From the NCBI RefSeq assembly GCF_014648115.1, contig NZ_BMQM01000002.1, positions 245,010 through 309,009 on the forward strand: a DNA stretch of 64,000 nucleotides, written 5' to 3'. This DNA comes from Deinococcus seoulensis (GTDB lineage Bacteria; Deinococcota; Deinococci; Deinococcales; Deinococcaceae). Positions within the stretch are counted from its first letter, which is position 1, and every line of letters starts with the position of its first letter. Made by a program: the position numbers and the translations under genes. The notes under the pieces were generated by a model, which had not been told where the DNA came from, searched no databases, and saw nothing but the letters and a program-made list of their open reading frames with translations. This document shows, piece by piece, positions 10,701-22,962 of the stretch.

Positions 10701-12032
10701 CTACTTCCCGACGCAGAAGTTGCGGAACACGGCGTCCACGATGTCTTCCTGCACGTCGCGGCCGGTCAGTTCGGCCAGGGCGCGCAGGGCTTCTTCGAGT
10801 TCGTAGCTGGCGAGGTCGTCCGGGGCGTGCGCGGCGGCCTGGATGTGGTTCAGGGCGCGGCGGGCGGCGTCGGCCTGCCGTTCGGTGGTCAGCCACGCCT
10901 CGCCGCGTGCGGCGTCGCCGAGCAGCGCGGCGCGGATGGCTTCACGCAGTTCCGGCAGGCCGTTTCCGGTGACGGCGCTGACGTTCAGGGCGCCGGGGTC
11001 GGTCCAGGCGGGGTTCAGGTCGGCCTTGGTGCGCACCCGGATGACGCGGGGGCCGCCGTGCGGGGGGAGGTTCAGGGTGACGGGCAGGGGTTCGCGGGGG
11101 GCGCTGCCGTCCTCGAGGATCAGGATCAGGTCGGCGGCGGCGGCCAGCGTGACGGCCTGCCGGACCCCGGCGGCCTCGATGGCGTCGTCGGTGTCGCGGA
11201 TGCCGGCGGTATCGACGAGCGTGACGGGCACCCCGGCGAGTTCCAGGCCTTCCTCGAGGTAGTCGCGGGTGGTTCCGGCGACGGGCGTGACGATGCTGCG
11301 CTCGAAGCCGACCAGGGCGTTCAGGAGGCTGCTCTTACCGGCGTTGGGGCGGCCGATCAGGGCGAGGCGGGCGCCGCGCGTGGCGACCTGTCCGGCGCGG
11401 GCGGTGCGGAGCAGTTCGGTCAGGTCGTGCTCGGCGGCCGTGAGTGGCTGGGCGCGGTCCTCGTCGGGCACGCCTTCCTCGGGGTAGTCCAGCATGGCCT
11501 GCAGGGCGGCGAGGGTGCGGGTGACGTTCACGGCGACCCGCTCGACACGTCCTGCCAGGGCGCCGGTCAGGCCGAGGGTGGCCTGGCGGCGGGCGGCGTC
11601 GGTCTGCGCTTCGATCAGGTTCAGGACCGCCTCGGCCTGCGCGAGGTCCAGGCGGCCGCTCAGGTAGGCGCGCAGCGTGAACTCGCCGGGGCGGGCGGGG
11701 CGCGCGCCGAGTTCCAGGGTGCGGGCCAGCACGCGGGCCAGCACGGCGGGGCTGCCGTGCGTCTGGAGTTCGGCGACGTCCTCGCCGGTGTAGCTGCGCG
11801 GCCCTCTGAAGATCAGGCACAGGCCCTCGTCGAGAATCTCGCCGGTCTCGCCGGTCAGGTGCCCGAACAGGAAGCGGCCGCCGGGCGTGCGGGACGGGGC
11901 GCGCCGTCCCCGGAACAGGCCGTCCGCGACGCGCAGGGCGTCCGGGCCGCTGACGCGCACGATGCCCACCCCGGCGCTGCCGGGCGCGGTGGCGATGGCG
12001 GCGATGGTGTCTTGCAGTCCGGAGCGCGTCAC
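10701..12032 (-). CDS. mnmE: tRNA uridine-5-carboxymethylaminomethyl GTPase MnmE
   Basis: 443 aa, typical length. N-terminal tetrahydrofolate-binding domain ([20 protein letters not shown]), helical domain interrupted by the GTPase domain (G1 [12 protein letters not shown]3 [11 protein letters not shown]4-like TKAD), and the C-terminal FCVGK motif whose Cys is catalytic in the family. With MnmG it modifies the wobble U34 of several tRNAs. The GTG start at 12032 follows TAGCCT by six bases, a leaderless arrangement. MnmD and an MnmC-type oxidase for later steps of the same modification are encoded at 36.9-38.6 kb. Confidence 0.97.
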   Translation of the reverse strand: MTRSGLQDTIAAIATAPGSAGVGIVRVSGPDALRVADGLFRGRRAPSRTPGGRFLFGHLTGETGEILDEGLCLIFRGPRSYTGEDVAELQTHGSPAVLARVLARTLELGARPARPGEFTLRAYLSGRLDLAQAEAVLNLIEAQTDAARRQATLGLTGALAGRVERVAVNVTRTLAALQAMLDYPEEGVPDEDRAQPLTAAEHDLTELLRTARAGQVATRGARLALIGRPNAGKSSLLNALVGFERSIVTPVAGTTRDYLEEGLELAGVPVTLVDTAGIRDTDDAIEAAGVRQAVTLAAAADLILILEDGSAPREPLPVTLNLPPHGGPRVIRVRTKADLNPAWTDPGALNVSAVTGNGLPELREAIRAALLGDAARGEAWLTTERQADAARRALNHIQAAAHAPDDLASYELEEALRALAELTGRDVQEDIVDAVFRNFCVGK

Positions 12033-12132
12033 CCGCGCAGGCTAGCACCGCCCCGGCAGGGGTCACCAGGGTCGCGCGTCTTCTGGTCGCTCCTCATAGT
12101 CGCCCCTCATGCTGCGGCCATAGCATGCGGTC

Positions 12133-12984
12133 ATGCGTTCAAGCCTGCTTTCTGCCCCGCGTTCGGGGTTGCCTTCCAAGGTGTTCTCGCTTCGTGTGTT
12201 CCCTCGTGTCTCCCCGCGCTCCGCCCTGCTGCTGGGCGCGCTGCTGTCCTCTGCGGCGCTGGCGCAGACCGCCCCGGCAGCGGCCCCCGCCACCACTCCG
12301 GCCGCACCGGTCAAGGGTGCGTCGTCGGCCACCAGCCGCCCGGTCAGCGCGCTGGCAGTCGAGGTGAGTGCCGCCGTGACGGGCCGGATCATCAGCTGCC
12401 CGGCGTCCCTGAAGCTCAGCGCGAACGCCGTGTGCGTGTACTCGCAGTCCGGGGCGGGCACGCTGCGCGCCCTGCTGAAAGGCAAACTGGGCGCGCGGGC
12501 AGGCGAGTGGAAGACCACCGGGAAGTCCAGCGTGCTGACGGCCGCCCCGGCCGCCGGGAGCGCCGCGAACGCGTTCGTGCTGCTCAGCCCGCTGGGTGAC
12601 AGGGAAACGCTGGTTGTCGTGGACAGCCTGAAGGTCGCCGCTCCCGCCGCGAAGGTCACGGTGCCGGCCGGTGTCACGAAGGGTCAGCCGTACGTGCTGG
12701 GCAGCGACCTGGTGGGCGTCGTGAAGGTCACGTCGCTGGGCGGCGGCAAGTACCGCCTGAGCACCGAGGACGACGGCCTGCTGACCGTCACGGCCGGGCA
12801 GAAGGCCGCGCAGACCGCCGGGGGAACCGTGGAACTGCCGCTGGCGCCCGTCACGGACGGCCGGAACCTGATCTTCCCGCTGGCTGGCCTGCGCGCCCTG
12901 GGCTGCACCGTGACCCCGGCGGGCAGTAACCTGACGGTCGCGTGCGGGGCCGACAGCGTGGGCCTGCGCCCCATCGTGTTCTGA
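12133..12984 (+). CDS. Secreted protein with copper-amine-oxidase-N-like C-terminal repeat
   Basis: 283 aa; signal peptide (ALLLGALLSSAALAQ, cleavage near residue 47) then an Ala/Pro/Thr linker. The middle part is beta-rich with a possible Cys pair (IISCPASLKLSANAVCVY). The C-terminal 60 residues (VELPLAPVTDGRNLIFPLAGLRALGCTVTPAG) have the look of a stalk-like copper-amine-oxidase N-terminal repeat, an inference from pattern only. TAGCAT at 12121-12126 ends six bases before the ATG, supporting a leaderless start. Function unknown; exported. Confidence 0.75.
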   Translation: MRSSLLSAPRSGLPSKVFSLRVFPRVSPRSALLLGALLSSAALAQTAPAAAPATTPAAPVKGASSATSRPVSALAVEVSAAVTGRIISCPASLKLSANAVCVYSQSGAGTLRALLKGKLGARAGEWKTTGKSSVLTAAPAAGSAANAFVLLSPLGDRETLVVVDSLKVAAPAAKVTVPAGVTKGQPYVLGSDLVGVVKVTSLGGGKYRLSTEDDGLLTVTAGQKAAQTAGGTVELPLAPVTDGRNLIFPLAGLRALGCTVTPAGSNLTVACGADSVGLRPIVF

Positions 12985-13172
12985 CCTGAATGGCGGGTGC
13001 GGACGCACCGGCACCGTTTACGACCCCTTCATGCTCTGCGCGTGAGGGGGTCGTTCGCACCTGCCGGGGGCGTAAACGCGTCATGATAGGCGGCGAGCCC
13101 ACATCGACTGGCCCGCGTGCCCGGACCGCCCTGCGGCGGACGCGGCGGGCCGAACTCCCAGGAGGAACCACC

Positions 13173-13844
13173 ATGAGCATCCTTGACCGACTGTCCCGAC
13201 TGCTGCGCGCCAACGTGAACGACCTGATCAGCCGCGCCGAGGACCCCGGCCTGATCATCGAGCAGGCCCTGCGCGACATGCGCGCCGCGTACGCCGAGGC
13301 CCGCAGCGAGGTGGCCGACGCCATGAGCCAGAACGCCAAACTGGACCGCGAGGCCAGCAGTAACCGCCGCATGGCCGCCGAGTACGAGAAGAAGGCCGAG
13401 GAGGCGCTGCGTGGCGGCAGCGAGGACCTCGCGCGGGAGGCGCTGCGCCGCTCGCAGAACGCCAAGGATCTCGCGGCGGGTTTCGAGGAGCAACTGGCGT
13501 TGCAGAGCAGCACCGTCGAGCAGCTGAAAACCCAGTTGCGTGCCCTGGAAGCCAAGATCGACGAGATGGAAAGCAAGAAGAGCCTGCTGGCCGCCCGGCA
13601 GAAGACCGCGCAGGCCGGGGCGACCCTGGACCGCGTCTCGGGTTTCGACAGGGCGGGCGGCGCGATGGACGCCTTCGAGGAGATGGAGCAGAAGGTCTCC
13701 GGCATGGAGGATCGCAACCGCGCCATGCAGGAACTGCGCCAGGAGAACGACTTCGACGCGCAGCTCAAGGACCTGGGGCGCGGGCAGGCGCTCGACGACG
13801 CCATGGCCGCCCTGAAAGCCAAGGTGTCCGGCGACAAGAGCTGA
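13173..13844 (+). CDS. pspA: PspA/IM30-family membrane-stress protein
   Basis: 223 aa, the PspA/Vipp1 length. The N-terminal helix and early motif (MSILDRLSRLLRANVNDLIS, then EDPGLIIEQALRDM) are diagnostic, followed by long charged coiled coils (for example LDREASSNRRMAAEYEKKAE). PspA proteins polymerise on the inner membrane and preserve its integrity under envelope stress. The ATG at 13173 is chosen over an upstream frame start because of the strong site GGAGGAACCACC and the family N terminus. No partner psp genes are adjacent. Confidence 0.93.
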   Translation: MSILDRLSRLLRANVNDLISRAEDPGLIIEQALRDMRAAYAEARSEVADAMSQNAKLDREASSNRRMAAEYEKKAEEALRGGSEDLAREALRRSQNAKDLAAGFEEQLALQSSTVEQLKTQLRALEAKIDEMESKKSLLAARQKTAQAGATLDRVSGFDRAGGAMDAFEEMEQKVSGMEDRNRAMQELRQENDFDAQLKDLGRGQALDDAMAALKAKVSGDKS

Positions 13845-14068
13845 GCGTCGCCTCCGGTGCGGGGTGGGTGGGGCCGCGTCCCTGCCCGCCCCTTTTCTGG
13901 CTGGAACGCTGCCCGCCGGGCTGTTCCTGCGCCGGGAACGCCCCGTGAAGGCCGCGTTCCACCTGGCTGCCCGGTGGCGCCCTGGGCGCGGCTGGGACGC
14001 GGTTCCGGCCCGCGCGGCCCTGGTGGGCGCCCGCCAGGGCCGCACAGGCCTCCCATGAAGGAGATGTC

Positions 14069-14848
14069 ATGTTTCCTGACAGAATAGGCGGGATGAAGCG
14101 GTTTACCCTGAAGGCCATGCGCGGCCTCCCCCATTCCCACCCGCACCCCGACCCGCGCCGGGCGTCCCGGCGGCTGATGGCGGCCGTCACGGCGCTGCTG
14201 TTTCCGGCGCTGCTGGGCGCCTGCGCTCCGGCGGCCACGCAGCCGGGCACGGTGCAGGCCAGTACGCCCGTGACCGGCGTGTCGTTCTACCCGCTGGAGA
14301 GCGGTCTGGCGTGGTCGTACCTGCTGGAGGGCGAGGCGGCGGGCACCGCGCCGTACGTGCTGCGGTCGCTGGGGCCAACGGTGTTCGCGGGTCAGAAGGT
14401 CCTGTCGTTCCAGTTGGCGGGGCGCGGCGCGGAGCAGACGTGGTTCCGCACGGTCAGCGCGGGCGGCGTGCAGTTGCTGGGGCTGCGTAAGCCCGGCGTG
14501 AACGTGCGGCTCGACCCGCCCTGGCAGGAGTACCCGGCCGAGGGTGCGTGGCGGCCCGGTCTGACCTGGCAGGGCCAGAGTGAGATCACCATCAGCGGCG
14601 ATGACGGCGCCGTGCAGAAAAAGGGCCTGCTGACCTACAGTTACGTGGTGCAGGAACGCCGGACCGTGCAGACGCCCGGCGGAACGTTCGACGTGTGGGT
14701 CGTGACCCGTCAGATCAGCGACACGGTGGGCGGCCTGTTTCCCGCCACGCAGCAACTGTGGTTCACGCCGTTCGTGGGGGAGGTCCGCACGCCCGAGGGG
14801 CTGCTGCTGACCGCCCGGAACTTCGCTGCTCGCCCAGGAGGTCAGTAA
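14069..14848 (+). CDS. Putative lipoprotein of unknown function
   Basis: 259 aa. A hydrophobic stretch ending in LLFPALLGAC forms a lipobox with Cys near residue 50, so the mature protein is probably a membrane-anchored, beta-rich domain (YPLESGLAWSYLLEGEA, WQEYPAEGAWRPGLTW, TPGGTFDVWVVTRQIS). The ATG at 14069 has AAGGAG five bases upstream; a later ATG at 14093 is an alternative preceded by CAGAAT in leaderless spacing. Its stop codon directly abuts the dxs start, and the dxs ribosome site lies inside this gene, so the two are co-transcribed. The region 13845-14068 shows nothing convincing. Confidence 0.7.
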   Translation: MFPDRIGGMKRFTLKAMRGLPHSHPHPDPRRASRRLMAAVTALLFPALLGACAPAATQPGTVQASTPVTGVSFYPLESGLAWSYLLEGEAAGTAPYVLRSLGPTVFAGQKVLSFQLAGRGAEQTWFRTVSAGGVQLLGLRKPGVNVRLDPPWQEYPAEGAWRPGLTWQGQSEITISGDDGAVQKKGLLTYSYVVQERRTVQTPGGTFDVWVVTRQISDTVGGLFPATQQLWFTPFVGEVRTPEGLLLTARNFAARPGGQ

Positions 14849-16747
<1,899 letters not shown>

Positions 16748-16763
16748 CAGGTTGATGGTCGAT

Positions 16764-16810
16764 AGTTGATGGTTGATGGAAGGGAGCCGACCCTCTATCA
16801 ACCATCAACT
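16764..16810. terminator. AT-rich inverted repeat terminator between dxs and proA
   Basis: AGTTGATGGTTGAT (16764-16777) pairs perfectly with ATCAACCATCAACT (16797-16810) around a partly paired loop containing AAGGGAG and CCCTC. Extra TTGATGG-type units flank it (16752-16758) and the complementary TTCAACCATC follows at 16811. Convergent genes on both sides suggest a bidirectional terminator. Its composition is far lower in GC than the surroundings. Confidence 0.65.
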
Positions 16811-16819
16811 TTCAACCAT

Positions 16820-18139
16820 CTACATCCTTACTTCGCCGTTGCCTTCTACGATCCATTTCGTGGTGGTCAGTTCGCGCAGGCCCATGGGGCCGCGGGCGTG
16901 GAGTTTCTGGGTGCTGATGGCGACCTCGGCGCCCAGGCCGAGTTGTCCGCCGTCGTTGAAGCGGGGGCTGGCGTTCACGACCACGGCCGCCGAGTCCACG
17001 TCCTCAATGAATCGCCCCGCCTGGGCTTCGTCGCGGGTGAGGATCACGTCGGTGTGGTTGCCGCGCGCGGCGATGAAGTCCAGCGCGTCCTCGAAGGAGG
17101 GGACGGTCTTCACGCTGGCGGTCAGGGCCAGGAATTCCGTGCCGTAGTCGGTGTCCGTGGCGGGGTCGGTGGTGATCCCGGCGGCACTCAGGGCCGCGTG
17201 GGCGGTCGGGTCGGTGCGCAGGGTCACGCCGTGCGCCTGGAGGTCGCGGGCGATGTCCGGCAGGGCGTCCAGGGCGTCCTCGTGGATCAGGAGGGTGTCC
17301 AGGGCGTTGCAGGCGCTGGGTTTCTGCACCTTCGCGTTCCGGACGATCTCCAGGGCGCGCGCGCGGTCCTCGGGGTCGCGGGTGAAGCTGGGATCGAGGT
17401 ACACGTGCACCACGCCGATGCCGCCCACGATGACGGGCACGGTGGCGTTCTCCACGCAGTAGCGGTGCAGTCCGGCCCCGCCGCGCGGGATGATCGCGTC
17501 GACCAGATCGTCCAGTTTCAGCAGTTCCAGCATGCGTTCGCGGGCCGGGTCGCGGATGACCTGCACCCCGTCCGCCGGGAGCCCCTGCGCCCGCAGCGCG
17601 GCGTGAATGACAGCTTCCAGCGCGGCGTTGCTGCGCACGGTTTCCTTCCCGCCGCGCAGGATCACGGCGTTCCCGCTCATCAGGGCCAGCGCGGCGACAT
17701 CCACGGTCACGTTCGGGCGGCTCTCGTAGATGACGCCCAGCACGCCCAGCGGCACGCGCCGGGTGCTGACGCGGATGCCGCTCGGCTGGGTCTGCGCGGG
17801 GGTGGTCTCGCCCACCGGGTCGGGCAGGCGCGACACGGCCTCCACGTCCGCGGCGATGCCGTCCAGCATGCGGGCGTCCAGGCGCAGGCGGGCCACCATC
17901 GGCTCGGGCAGCCCGGCCTCAATGGCAGCCTGCACGTCCTGTGCGTTCGCGGCCAGGATGGCGGCAGCATTCGCGCGCAGTCCGGCGGCAATGGCGTGCA
18001 ACGCCGAGACCTTGCGCGCGGTGGGCAGCGACCGCAGCACGCGGGCGGCGGCGCGGGCCTGCACGCCCATCAGCCGCACGGGCTGCGTTCCGCTGGGCTG
18101 GGTCTCGTGCGGGGGGGTGGTGGACTGCGCGGCGCTCAT
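16820..18139 (-). CDS. proA: Gamma-glutamyl phosphate reductase
   Basis: 439 aa. Aldehyde-dehydrogenase-fold enzyme reducing gamma-glutamyl phosphate to the semialdehyde in proline synthesis with NADPH. Catalytic Cys in [11 protein letters not shown], the conserved [19 protein letters not shown] stretch, and ILRGGKE. The N-terminal 30 residues (Thr/Pro/Gln-rich) extend beyond most homologues. TACGCT lies seven bases upstream of the ATG (18147-18152 on the plus strand), so it has its own promoter although rapZ and yvcK lie upstream on the same strand. proB is not in the window. Confidence 0.96.
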   Translation of the reverse strand: MSAAQSTTPPHETQPSGTQPVRLMGVQARAAARVLRSLPTARKVSALHAIAAGLRANAAAILAANAQDVQAAIEAGLPEPMVARLRLDARMLDGIAADVEAVSRLPDPVGETTPAQTQPSGIRVSTRRVPLGVLGVIYESRPNVTVDVAALALMSGNAVILRGGKETVRSNAALEAVIHAALRAQGLPADGVQVIRDPARERMLELLKLDDLVDAIIPRGGAGLHRYCVENATVPVIVGGIGVVHVYLDPSFTRDPEDRARALEIVRNAKVQKPSACNALDTLLIHEDALDALPDIARDLQAHGVTLRTDPTAHAALSAAGITTDPATDTDYGTEFLALTASVKTVPSFEDALDFIAARGNHTDVILTRDEAQAGRFIEDVDSAAVVVNASPRFNDGGQLGLGAEVAISTQKLHARGPMGLRELTTTKWIVEGNGEVRM

Positions 18140-18204
18140 ACGTCCGAGCGTAGCAGCGCCGCGCGGCCCGCGTGACGGCGCGGAGTAGGCAGCGGCGTGC
18201 CGGT

Positions 18205-19623
18205 TCAGCCGACCGTGCGCCGGGGCGTGAGTTGCAGCAGCGCCTGCGCCAGCAGGTGAGGGTCGTGCCGCGCCTGGCCGGGTTGCAGCAGCGGGTGCAG
18301 CACGCAGCGGGCGCGCAGGTCCCGGCTGGCGCCGTGCAGGGTCAGCAGGTGCGCGCCCTCCGCGGCGTACCGTTCGGTCACCTCGGCGGGCAGCATGGCG
18401 TTGTTCACGAGTACGCAGTCCGGCGTGCGGCCCAGGTGGCGGGTGATGGCCTGCACGTGCCCTTCGAGGGTCAGGTCGTCGGTCTCGCCGGGTTCGGTCA
18501 TCAGGCTCGCCACGTACACCAGCGGCGCGCCCGACTCGCGGATGGCGCGGGCGATGCCCGGCACCAGCAGCGCCGGGATGATGCTGGTGTACAGGCTGCC
18601 GGGCCCCAGGATGATCTGCTCGGCGTGCTCGATGGCGGCCAGCACCTCGGGCAGGGTCGGCAGGTCCGGGGGGTCCAGCGTGACCTGCTGGATGGTGGCC
18701 TTCCCCACCTGCGGCGCGAACTGACTCTCGCCGCGGATCTCGCGGCCGTCACTGAGGTGAGCGACCAGCGTGGCCGGGTGGGTGGTGGCGGGGTAGACGT
18801 TCCCGCGGATGCGCAGCACCTCGTGAATGTCCTTCATGGCGGCGCTCAGGCCGCCCTGTTCCTCGCTGAGCGTGGCAAGCAGCAGGTTCCCGAAGGTGTG
18901 CCCTTCCAGGCCCTCGCCGCGCCGGAAGCGGTGCAGCAGCAACCGGGCCATGACGGGACTGTCGCTCAGGGCGGCGTAGCAGTCGGTCAGGTCGCCCGGC
19001 GCGACCATGTCGAGTGCCTCTCGCAGGCGGCCGCTGCTGCCGCCGTCGTCCGAGACGGTCACGACGGCCGTGGTGTTCCCGGTGTGGGCGCGCAGGCCCG
19101 AGAGCAGGTTGGACATGCCGGTCCCGCCGCCCAGCGTCACGAGGTGCGGGCCGCGCGCCAGGTTCCGGCGTTCGTACAGGACGTCCACGGCTGTTTCCGG
19201 GGCGGTGCCCATGCCGCTCAGGACCGAGCGGTTGAGCATCATGATGCTCCAGAGTGCGCCGGTCAGCGCGAGCAGCATGATGGCCGCGCCGCCCGTGTAC
19301 AGCGGCATCAGTTCCGGCGTGACCAGGGCGTTCACCCACAGGATCCAGCGGGTCGCCACGAAGTGCAGCGGGCCGGTCCAGGTGAAGTGCAGCACGCCCA
19401 CCCCGCCGATCAGGGTGCAGATCACGAACAGCGCCAGCCAGCGTTTCACGCCGATGCCGGGCGCCATCCACATGCGGGCGCGGCGGCCGCTGCGTTTCAG
19501 GCCCGGTTTCAGACGGGCGCGGCGCGAGAGGGGCGGCTCAGCCGGGGCTGGGCTGGCTGCCTGGGGTGGGCTGGCCGGGTCGCGTGGCCGGGCGTTGCGT
19601 TGCGAGAGGGGCGGGTCGCTCAC
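18205..19623 (-). CDS. YvcK/CofD-like gluconeogenesis factor with N-terminal membrane anchor
   Basis: 472 aa. The C-terminal 320 residues are a YvcK (CofD-like) domain: [48 protein letters not shown] and [21 protein letters not shown] region. In Bacillus YvcK binds UDP-sugars and is needed for growth on gluconeogenic carbon and for cell-wall homeostasis. Here an extra N-terminal segment of about 150 residues holds two predicted membrane helices ([38 protein letters not shown]), as in actinobacterial/Deinococcus-type long forms. It overlaps rapZ by 4 bp, the conserved rapZ-yvcK order; whiA does not follow. Confidence 0.9.
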   Translation of the reverse strand: MSDPPLSQRNARPRDPASPPQAASPAPAEPPLSRRARLKPGLKRSGRRARMWMAPGIGVKRWLALFVICTLIGGVGVLHFTWTGPLHFVATRWILWVNALVTPELMPLYTGGAAIMLLALTGALWSIMMLNRSVLSGMGTAPETAVDVLYERRNLARGPHLVTLGGGTGMSNLLSGLRAHTGNTTAVVTVSDDGGSSGRLREALDMVAPGDLTDCYAALSDSPVMARLLLHRFRRGEGLEGHTFGNLLLATLSEEQGGLSAAMKDIHEVLRIRGNVYPATTHPATLVAHLSDGREIRGESQFAPQVGKATIQQVTLDPPDLPTLPEVLAAIEHAEQIILGPGSLYTSIIPALLVPGIARAIRESGAPLVYVASLMTEPGETDDLTLEGHVQAITRHLGRTPDCVLVNNAMLPAEVTERYAAEGAHLLTLHGASRDLRARCVLHPLLQPGQARHDPHLLAQALLQLTPRRTVG

Positions 19624-20462
19624 CCGTGCTCGCCGACTTTCATGTCGCGGTGGTCCATGACGTCCACGTTCAGGTCCTTCAGGTCCCCGGCGAGGCGGGC
19701 GGTGACGGCCACGCTGCGGTGCTGCCCGCCGGTGCAGCCGATCCCGACGGTGTACCCGTGGCGGCCCGTGGCGCGGGCGCGTTCGGCGGCCACCCGCACG
19801 AAGTCACGCAGTTCGGCGTAGAACGCCTCGGCGTCCGCGCCGCTGAAGGCGTAGTCGGCCACGTCGGCGTCCAGGCCGGTCTTGGGGCGCAGGGCGGGGT
19901 CGTAGTACGGGTTGGGCAGCGAGCGCACGTCGAGGATCATGTCCACGTCGCGCGGGGGGGCGTGCTTGAACCCGAAGGACATCAGGCGCAGGTGGAAGTC
20001 CTGTTCCAGCCGGAACAGTTGCAGCACGCGGCTGCCCAGGTCCTTGGCGCTCAGGTCGGTGGTGTCGATCACGGTGTCGGCGATGGAGCGCAGCGGGGCG
20101 AGCAGTTCGCGTTCCCGCGCGAAGTCCAGCATCAGGTTCTCGCCGAGCGGGTGTTCGCGGCGCGTGAAGTTGTACCGCTTGAGCAGCACGTCCGCGTTCG
20201 CCTCCAGGAACAGCACGCGCAGGTCCTCGCGGCGGCGCGAGAGGCGCACGTAACTGGTTTCCAGGGCGTCCAGGAAGTGGCGGGTGCGGGCGTCGGTGCT
20301 GATCGCCACGCGGTCCAGGCCGCGCGCCTCCACGAGGTCGTGCATGGCACCCCACAGTTCCGGGGGCAGGTTGTCCGTGATGAAGAATCCGGCGTCCTCC
20401 AGGGTGCGCAGGGCGGTGCTTTTTCCACTTCCGGACAGGCCTGAGACCACGACAAACGGCAT
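19620..20462 (-). CDS. rapZ: RapZ/YvcJ-family nucleotide-binding protein
   Basis: 280 aa. N-terminal P-loop GLSGSGKST, then [12 protein letters not shown], Walker-B-like region [24 protein letters not shown]-type [10 protein letters not shown], and a C-terminal conserved domain ([30 protein letters not shown]). In E. coli RapZ steers RNase E to a small RNA controlling GlmS; in Gram-positives YvcJ is a GTPase linked to YvcK. TAGACT lies six bases upstream of the ATG (plus-strand 20469-20474), so the operon promoter is probably here and the mRNA leaderless. Confidence 0.93.
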   Translation of the reverse strand: MPFVVVSGLSGSGKSTALRTLEDAGFFITDNLPPELWGAMHDLVEARGLDRVAISTDARTRHFLDALETSYVRLSRRREDLRVLFLEANADVLLKRYNFTRREHPLGENLMLDFARERELLAPLRSIADTVIDTTDLSAKDLGSRVLQLFRLEQDFHLRLMSFGFKHAPPRDVDMILDVRSLPNPYYDPALRPKTGLDADVADYAFSGADAEAFYAELRDFVRVAAERARATGRHGYTVGIGCTGGQHRSVAVTARLAGDLKDLNVDVMDHRDMKVGEHG

Positions 20463-20606
20463 GCGGGCAGTCTAGCCTGCCGCGCCCCGGCACAAGTGAC
20501 GGCCCGGTCAGCAGGACGGTCAGCCGCTGGCCGGGGCAGCAGTAACCCCGCCGGGCACGGGGCCGGGCGGGGCAGACTGGACGGGGCGGGCTGGGCGTGC
20601 CGTGGG

Positions 20607-22649
20607 TCAGCGGACGCGGGTGCCGCTGGGCAGGTCCAGCCCGGTGCCGATCAGGTCCAGGTTGCCCTGGTCGTCCTCGGCGGCGAGGATCATGCCCTGC
20701 GACTCGATGCCGCGCAGCTTGGCGGGTTTCAGGTTGGCGACCAGGATGACCTTGCGGCCCACGAGCGCCTCGGGTTCGAACCACTGGCGGATGCCGCTGA
20801 CGACCGTGCGGGTCTCGTCACCGAGTTTCACGGTGAGTTTCAGGAGCTTGTCGGCCTTGGCGACGGCCTCGGCGGCCAGTACCTCCGCGACGCGCAGGTC
20901 GATGCGGGCGAAGTCGTCGATGCTGATCAGGTTCTCGTTCGCGGCGGGGGCGGCGGCCGGAGTTGCGGGAGCAGCGGCGCTGGCGGGGGCAGTGGGGGTG
21001 GCCGTCTCGGTGGGGGCCGTCTCGGTGGGGGCAGTCCGGGTCATGGGTTTCTCTTTCTTGCCGGGCTTCGGGGCGCCCGCGGCGGGGGTGGGGGCTTCTT
21101 TCGGTTCGGGTTTCGGGAACAGGATCGGGCCGCCCACCACGCGCGTTCCGGCGGGCGTCAGGCCCCAGGCGGGCGCCAGGGCGTAGGTCTGAGAGGCCAG
21201 TCCCAGCTGGGCGCGCAGTTCGCGGGCCTTGGTGGGAATCACGGCTTCCAGGGCGACGCTGGCGACGCGCAGGCCCTCGGCGGCGGTGTACAGCACGGTG
21301 TCCAGGCGGCGCTGGGTGTCGTCGCTCTTGGCGAGGTTCCACGGGGCGCTCTCGGCGATGTAGCGGTTGAGGTCCCGCACGAAGTTCATGGCGGCCTCGA
21401 TGGCCATGTTGATCTTCAGGTCGTCGACCAGCGCCAGGATCTGGGTGGGGAGGGCCAGCGCGGCCGCCTCGATGCTCCGGTCACGCTCCGCGAGGTCCTG
21501 CGCGGCGGGCACGACGCCACCCCGGTACTTCTGGATCATGCTGATGGTGCGGGACAGCAGGTTGCCCAGGTCGTTGGCGAGGTCGCTGTTCAGGCGCGAG
21601 ATCAGGATGCCCTCGCCGTAGGGGCTGTCGGCGCTGAGGGTCGCCTCGCGCAGCAGGGTGTAGCGGATCGCGTCGATGGAGTACTCGGTGACGAGCGCTT
21701 CGGGGTCGATGGCGTTCCCGAGGCTCTTGCCCATCTTGCGGCCGTCCTCGGCGAGGATGTGGCTGTGCACGACCAGCCGGCGGTACATGGGCAGCCCGGC
21801 GGCGCGCAGCATGGTCGGCCAGAACACGGCGTGCGGCTTGAGGATGTCCTTGCCGATCACGTGCCAGGCGGTGCCGCTGACGCTGGCGTCCTGGCCGTTA
21901 CTGACGAGCGGCGTGAGGTAGCTGAGCAGCGCGTCGAACCACACGTACGTGACGTGGTCGGCGTCCCAGGGCAGTTCGATGCCCCAGGGCACGCGGTTTT
22001 TCGGGCGGCTGATGCTGAGCGGCCCGACGGGTTCTTTCAGCATTTCCAGGACTTCGTTGCGGTACCCGGCGGGCTGGATCAGGTCCGGATTGGCCTGGAG
22101 GTAGTCCAGCAGCCACGGCTGGTACTTTTCCATGTTGAAGAAGTAGTTCGCCTCGCGCCGCAGTTCGGGGGGGTCCTTGTCGCCGGGGAAGCGGCGGACG
22201 CCGTCGGCGTTCTCGACGAGTTCCTTCTCGGTGACGTAGCGTTCGGCGCCCACCGAGTACAGGCCCTCGTACTCGGCGAAGTAGATGTCTCCGGCGTCGT
22301 ACACGCGCTGGAGGATTTCCTGGACGAAGCGTTTGTGGCGCGCGGAGGTGGTCCGCACGAACTCGTCGTAGCTGATGCCCAGGTTCTTCCACAGGCCCTG
22401 GAAGGCGCGCTCGGAGAGGTCGTCCACGAGTTCCTGGGGGGTCACGCCGGCCTTGGCGGCGGCCTTGCTGATCTTCTCGCCGTGCTCGTCGGTGCCCATG
22501 ACGAACGTGACCGGGCGGCCCGCGAGGCGCTGGTAGCGGGCGATGGCGTCGGTCAGGATCTTCTCGTAGACGTGCCCGATATGTGGGGCGCCGTTGGCGT
22601 AGTCGATGGCGGCCGTGATGAAAAACGGGGTGGATGCTGCTTGGCTCAT
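20607..22649 (-). CDS. metG: Methionyl-tRNA synthetase with C-terminal tRNA-binding domain
   Basis: 680 aa. Class I synthetase: HIGH motif as PHIGH near the N terminus, KMSKS as KMGKS in [17 protein letters not shown], anticodon-binding helical domain, a Thr/Glu/Pro/Ala-rich linker (about 540-575) with a short tandem TETAP repeat, and a Trbp111/EMAPII-like OB domain ([18 protein letters not shown]). The connective-peptide region that often carries zinc cysteines reads [18 protein letters not shown] and has no Cys, so this form seems zinc-free. A GC-rich hairpin around 20545-20573 may terminate transcription. The upstream TATTCT box (22707-22712, minus strand) could be its -10. Confidence 0.97.
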   Translation of the reverse strand: MSQAASTPFFITAAIDYANGAPHIGHVYEKILTDAIARYQRLAGRPVTFVMGTDEHGEKISKAAAKAGVTPQELVDDLSERAFQGLWKNLGISYDEFVRTTSARHKRFVQEILQRVYDAGDIYFAEYEGLYSVGAERYVTEKELVENADGVRRFPGDKDPPELRREANYFFNMEKYQPWLLDYLQANPDLIQPAGYRNEVLEMLKEPVGPLSISRPKNRVPWGIELPWDADHVTYVWFDALLSYLTPLVSNGQDASVSGTAWHVIGKDILKPHAVFWPTMLRAAGLPMYRRLVVHSHILAEDGRKMGKSLGNAIDPEALVTEYSIDAIRYTLLREATLSADSPYGEGILISRLNSDLANDLGNLLSRTISMIQKYRGGVVPAAQDLAERDRSIEAAALALPTQILALVDDLKINMAIEAAMNFVRDLNRYIAESAPWNLAKSDDTQRRLDTVLYTAAEGLRVASVALEAVIPTKARELRAQLGLASQTYALAPAWGLTPAGTRVVGGPILFPKPEPKEAPTPAAGAPKPGKKEKPMTRTAPTETAPTETATPTAPASAAAPATPAAAPAANENLISIDDFARIDLRVAEVLAAEAVAKADKLLKLTVKLGDETRTVVSGIRQWFEPEALVGRKVILVANLKPAKLRGIESQGMILAAEDDQGNLDLIGTGLDLPSGTRVR

Positions 22650-22762
22650 GGTCTCCCTTCCTTCCCGACCGGCTCCCTGATGAGAGGAGGGTCGGGCAAC
22701 CCTGTCAGAATACGGAATTTTGCGCGTCCCGGCGTGACCTCCGGCCAGCGGTTTCGGGAGCG

Positions 22763-22810
22763 GCGCGGGGTGCGGGCGGCGTGGGGTGCGGGCAGCGCGG
22801 GGTGCGGTCA
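22763..22810. repeat. Three tandem 16 bp G-rich repeats in the metG-MFS gap
   Basis: Units GCGCGGGGTGCGGGCG, GCGTGGGGTGCGGGCA and GCGCGGGGTGCGGTCA follow each other without spacers. They lie in the 346 bp non-coding gap 22650-22995 between the divergent metG and MFS genes. The rest of the gap shows only the metG leader (Shine-Dalgarno GGAAGGGAG upstream of its ATG) and the MFS promoter near 22963-22989. Confidence 0.75.
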
Positions 22811-22962
22811 GGCAGCGCGGCCCGGCATTCGCCCGTGGACAGGGCGGGCGCGGGAGGTGGGTGCGGCGCAGCGGGGTCGGTGCGGCATGCGTTCACTGTA
22901 CCGGGCGGGGCGCGTGTGGGCGTTAGGCCATCTGGCCTGCCCGACTGAAGGTTTACCCATCA

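Noticed and set aside
13020..13054. Hairpin ACGACCCC ... GGGGGTCGT after the 12133 gene
   Set aside because: Stem of only 8 bp with an 18-base loop and no T-tract; too weak to annotate as a terminator.
13864..14058. 64-codon frame between pspA and the lipoprotein gene
   Set aside because: No ribosome site, no -10 box in register, no recognisable features; the 224 bp stretch is treated as non-coding.
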